Below are positions 6,616-8,579 of a stretch of DNA of 8,579 nucleotides, one piece after another (within the stretch, counting starts at the first letter, position 1; each line of letters opens with the position of its first letter). Location of the stretch: contig JBJEPR010000001.1 of the NCBI GenBank assembly GCA_051881335.1, positions 1 through 8,579 of the forward strand, in the 5' to 3' direction. The position numbers and the translations under genes were made by a program. The notes under the pieces are model-generated. The model was given only the letters and a program-made list of their open reading frames with translations, searched no databases and was not told where the DNA came from. The stretch comes from Fimenecus sp051881335 (GTDB lineage Bacteria; Bacillota; Clostridia; Oscillospirales; Acutalibacteraceae).

Positions 6616-8124
6616 AAGACAGGCGACGGCACTTGGTCTGACCTGTTAACCGCTTGGAACGAGGGCACAGAGAGTTCCGCAAACGCGTCTTCGGCGGCTG
6701 CTGCATTTTCCTTGCAGAATACCGAAATAAGTGACGAAACGGCACAATCTCTTTTCGGGCGTGTATTGCAAAGAAGTGCCGCGAACAGCAATGTGTCCCG
6801 TGCGGCGCGTACCGCGAGTACCGCAAGTGCAGAAAGCACAACCGACACAACGCAAACGATTTTCTATGACGAAATCGGCAACCCGACCGAGATTTTCGGC
6901 TTGCAATTCTCGTGGAACGGGCGGCAGTTGACGGAGATTACCTTACCTGACGACCCGTATTATAGCCATATTGCATATGCCTACAATATGGACGGGCAAC
7001 GGATTTCCAAAACGCTCACCGCCCCCGACGGCACGGCTACAACCACCGAATATTTCTACAACGGTAGTATTCTTGCGGGGCAAAAATGCGGTGATAATAC
7101 CCTCGTCTTTATGTACGATAATAACGGGCAGTATTACGGGTTTACCTACAACGGTGCAACATACTACTACTTGACCAACATACAGGGCGATGTAGATATG
7201 GTGTTAAACAGTTCCCGCGCGGTTGTGGCGAAGTATGCGTACGATGCATGGGGCAATGTAGTATCGGTTACAGACGCTGACGGCAACGACATCACCGATA
7301 TGTCCCATATCGGGCACATCAATCCCATTCGCTATCGCGGGTATTACTACGATGCGGAAACTGAACTGTATTACTTAAACTCACGCTACTATATGCCGGT
7401 GCTTTGTAGGTTTTTGAATGGGGATGCTTATGCTTCTACAGGCGAAGGTTTGCTGAGCAACGATATGTTTGCATATTGTTTAAATAATCCGGTAAATTTT
7501 TCCGATCCAAATGGAACACGCGTTCATCATCATATAAATGGACCTTATTGTCCGGGATGTGGATGGCGATCGGCTCCTTGGGAAAACAGTAATAGTAGCA
7601 CGAATACGAATCAAAATCAGAATCAAAAACCTTCATCTAATTGCAGTGTTATAGCGGATGTTGTAAAGTCTACGAGTTCCACTATAGCTACTACTACTGC
7701 GGATTATGTAATTGTTAAAGGTATAGAAAGTCTTTCCTACAAGAGTTTTGTTCCCATAACGAACTTTACGAATGTGAGCACTGGGACAATAAAAAACATT
7801 TGCACGACATTTAATAATTCACTATATTTTTCACTGTGTCCATACTTGAACGATTTAAAAATTGTTGGTAAAGCGCCCGGAATTGCCACAATAGCAGCTT
7901 TTGCGATAGATGTATATATGGATTACCAGACTTATGGTCATTCTTCATCAGATTTCAACAAAGCAATAGCGGTTGATGTAGCTTTTGCGGCTCTTGGAAT
8001 TGCTGCAGGGTGCATGCTAGCTACTGTTACATCGCCAGTTGGACTAGTAGTTGGAGCGGTTGTAGTTGGTACAGTAATGTCGTGTGCAGAAACCGAAACA
8101 AAGCGTACATGGATTGGATATTGA
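6616..8124 (+). CDS. Orphan Rhs tip: end of YD block, Rhs core and alternative tail CT2 (silent cassette, no clear start)
   Basis: The frame opens directly after TGA (6610-6612) and TAA (6613-6615) and encodes Rhs sequence at once: TGDGTWSDLLTAWN matches TDSIWSDLLTNFN at 5011-5049 of the large gene. No ATG or GTG with a ribosome-binding site is present; the first TTG, at 6712, follows no Shine-Dalgarno. It therefore looks like a displaced 3' end of an rhs gene, not an independently translated one. Order: YD remnant; a ~63-residue Ala/Ser/Thr-rich insert absent from the first copy (~6661-6858); YDEIGNP and FSWNGRQL; the core identical to copy 1 (7039-7424); NNPVNFSDPNG (to 7515); then a new tail. 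An intact frame to TGA 8124 argues against ordinary decay and for a maintained reserve tip. Low-level translation by reinitiation after the preceding gene cannot be excluded. Confidence 0.85.
   Translation, partial: KTGDGTWSDLLTAWNEGTESSANASSAAAAFSLQNTEISDETAQSLFGRVLQRSAANSNVSRAARTASTASAESTTDTTQTIFYDEIGNPTEIFGLQFSWNGRQLTEITLPDDPYYSHIAYAYNMDGQRISKTLTAPDGTATTTEYFYNGSILAGQKCGDNTLVFMYDNNGQYYGFTYNGATYYYLTNIQGDVDMVLNSSRAVVAKYAYDAWGNVVSVTDADGNDITDMSHIGHINPIRYRGYYYDAETELYYLNSRYYMPVLCRFLNGDAYASTGEGLLSNDMFAYCLNNPVNFSDPNGTRVHHHINGPYCPGCGWRSAPWENSNSSTNTNQNQNQKPSSNCSVIADVVKSTSSTIATTTADYVIVKGIESLSYKSFVPITNFTNVSTGTIKNICTTFNNSLYFSLCPYLNDLKIVGKAPGIATIAAFAIDVYMDYQTYGHSSSDFNKAIAVDVAFAALGIAAGCMLATVTSPVGLVVGAVVVGTVMSCAETETKRTWIGY
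7039..7424 (+). repeat. 386-bp perfect direct repeat, copy 2 (Rhs core of the orphan tip)
   Basis: This is the second copy of 5230-5615, same strand and same reading frame. Outside it, upstream sequence is similar only in patches (for example the GAAATCGGCA and GGGCGGCAGTT stretches), and downstream sequence diverges at once into a different tail. A crossover between the copies would delete 1809 bp and join the large Rhs gene to CT2 without changing frame. Confidence 0.95.
7516..8121 (+). other. Variable C-terminal tail CT2 (putative membrane-acting effector)
   Basis: This 202-residue tail follows the DPNG junction. It opens with a His/Cys cluster (HHH at 7525-7533, CPGC at 7549-7560) that could bind a metal, then an Asn/Gln/Ser-rich linker to about 7640, a Ser/Thr-rich segment, and the motif AFAID/MD/YG/DFNKA (from 7897). 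It ends with an Ala/Gly/Val hydrophobic hairpin broken at a Ser-Pro-Val and the terminal WIGY. CT1 has the same motif, hairpin and ending but a different front half, so the two look like diverged relatives. No enzyme motif is visible. An effector role is inferred from position. Confidence 0.58.
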
Positions 8125-8128
8125 GGTG
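8123..8128 (+). promoter_or_regulatory. Ribosome-binding site overlapping the orphan stop codon
   Basis: GAGGTG, a perfect match to part of the anti-Shine-Dalgarno complement, begins inside the TGA of the orphan tip (8122-8124) and lies four bases before ATG 8133. It decides the start of the last gene at 8133 rather than at earlier in-frame codons within the orphan tip, and implies close coupling. Confidence 0.8.
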
Positions 8129-8132
8129 CTGT

Positions 8133-8552
8133 ATGTTTCATATAATAAATTCTATACCCTTGTGGATTCGCATAATTGTGCTGATTGTTTGTGAAATTTT
8201 AATGATTTTTGAATATGCAAAAGGCAAATTGGAGAATAGCAAATCAGGAAAATCTCTAATAATGTTACTGATTGTATTTGATCCTATATTTATAGGTATT
8301 ATGCTATTTGGACGATGCGAAGAACTTGGTTTGGTTTCCAGCCCTTCTTTGAATTTATCAATAGTATTCATAGTTGCTTTTGTTTTGGGAGTATGGGCGG
8401 TTGCTATTGCGAATGTGATTAAGGGCAATTTACCCAATCCGCAAAAGCGTATGATAATCGGTGCGTTTATCGTTTTTTTGTTAGCTATCATTTATGGTGT
8501 TGTTATTACAATACTTGAAAAGAACAATCAGGGGACGGTTCGAAACCACTGA
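8133..8552 (+). CDS. Small four-helix membrane protein, putative immunity protein for CT2
   Basis: This 139-residue protein starts at ATG 8133, eight bases after the orphan stop, behind GAGGTG. The reading frame is open further upstream to 8010, but that part overlaps CT2 and lacks a ribosome-binding site. Hydrophobic segments lie at about 9-28, 41-60, 74-96 and 107-128, with basic loops after the first (AKGKLENSKSGKS) and third (IKGNLPNPQKR), so all four probably cross the membrane. MFHIINS at the start parallels MFSIINS of the protein behind CT1, and position relative to the tail is the same; beyond that they are very diverged and this one has an extra helix. I recognise no named family. 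The last residues (QGTVRNH) are encoded by a GGGGACGGTTC sequence that may be a REP-like insert, so the natural C-terminus may differ. The immunity role is inferred. Confidence 0.78.
   Translation: MFHIINSIPLWIRIIVLIVCEILMIFEYAKGKLENSKSGKSLIMLLIVFDPIFIGIMLFGRCEELGLVSSPSLNLSIVFIVAFVLGVWAVAIANVIKGNLPNPQKRMIIGAFIVFLLAIIYGVVITILEKNNQGTVRNH
8529..8551 (+). repeat. Possible REP-like element fragment at the end of the last gene
   Basis: CAGGGGACGGTTC is followed by a weak hairpin (GGTT, loop CGA, AACC at 8537-8547), with CAG/CTG at the outer ends. From memory, CAGGGGACGGTTC-type arms occur as dispersed palindromic repeats in many Firmicute genomes, often near Y1/REP-associated transposases. Only one partial copy is visible here, and no GGGGAC-complementary second arm, so this may be chance or a half element. 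Confidence 0.35.
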
Positions 8553-8579
8553 TAAAGAGTAGTTTTGAAAAAGGAAAAC
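8553..8579. other. Short right-edge stretch, no gene seen
   Basis: These 27 AT-rich bases follow the last stop codon. I see no hairpin followed by a T-run, so no terminator can be placed. An AAGGA at 8571-8575 near the edge could be a ribosome-binding site for a gene beyond the window, which cannot be judged. Confidence 0.4.

Noticed and set aside
6712..6714. TTG 6712 as the functional start of the orphan Rhs tip
   Set aside because: No Shine-Dalgarno lies before it, and Rhs homology already starts in the same frame about 90 bases upstream, so the codon is internal to a displaced fragment.
6435..6848. Minus-strand open frame of 137 codons across the gene junction
   Set aside because: It is antisense to two genes with clear protein features and has no recognisable domain. 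Its length is explained by the codon bias of the opposite strand.
8010..8132. Upstream extension of the last membrane-protein gene into CT2
   Set aside because: It overlaps the end of the tail in another frame and has no ribosome-binding site. ATG 8133 has GAGGTG and matches the start of the paralogue behind CT1.
8537..8547. Short hairpin as a transcription terminator of the last gene
   Set aside because: The stem is only four base pairs, it lies inside the coding region, and no T-run follows.

Overview
The window most resembles a Gram-positive Firmicute, probably a gut-type member of the Clostridia. The reasons are the DNRLRE–Rhs architecture with carbohydrate-binding and ricin-type lectin inserts, the strong AAGGAG/GAGGTG ribosome-binding sites, and moderately AT-rich small genes beside a more GC-balanced repeat body. 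This is inferred from family knowledge; no taxonomic marker gene is present.

Layout (everything on the + strand). (1) 2-664 and 661-6282 are two frames of one very large Rhs/YD-repeat surface or secreted protein. Its 5' end lies outside the window, and a single-base frameshift at about 655-664 splits it inside the DNRLRE domain. The body then runs: Rhs sheet region, two CBM4/9-like jelly-roll modules, a short Rhs block, a ricin-type lectin domain, a long YD-repeat block, the Rhs-associated core ending in DPSG, and a 191-residue variable C-terminal tail (CT1) with a long hydrophobic hairpin. (2) 6298-6612 is a 104-aa, three-helix membrane protein in the usual immunity-gene position. (3) 6616-8124 is an orphan Rhs tip: the last YD repeats, the same core and a different 202-residue tail (CT2). 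It begins right behind the stop codon of the preceding gene and has no convincing start codon or ribosome-binding site. (4) 8133-8552 is a 139-aa, four-helix membrane protein in the same relative position behind CT2.

The working model is a polymorphic toxin locus with one displayed tip and one stored tip. The two core copies (5230-5615 and 7039-7424) appear identical over 386 bp. Their spacing, 1809 bp, is a multiple of three, so a crossover between them would remove CT1 and its partner and join CT2 in frame to the large protein. The two tails are highly diverged but share a motif (AFxxDxxMDxxxYG, then DFxKA), a Gly/Ala/Val-rich hairpin and a terminal WIGY. Their partner proteins also share an MFxIINS start. 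Together this suggests one family of membrane-acting, possibly pore-forming, tails with integral-membrane immunity proteins. Toxicity and immunity are inferred from architecture, not shown by sequence.
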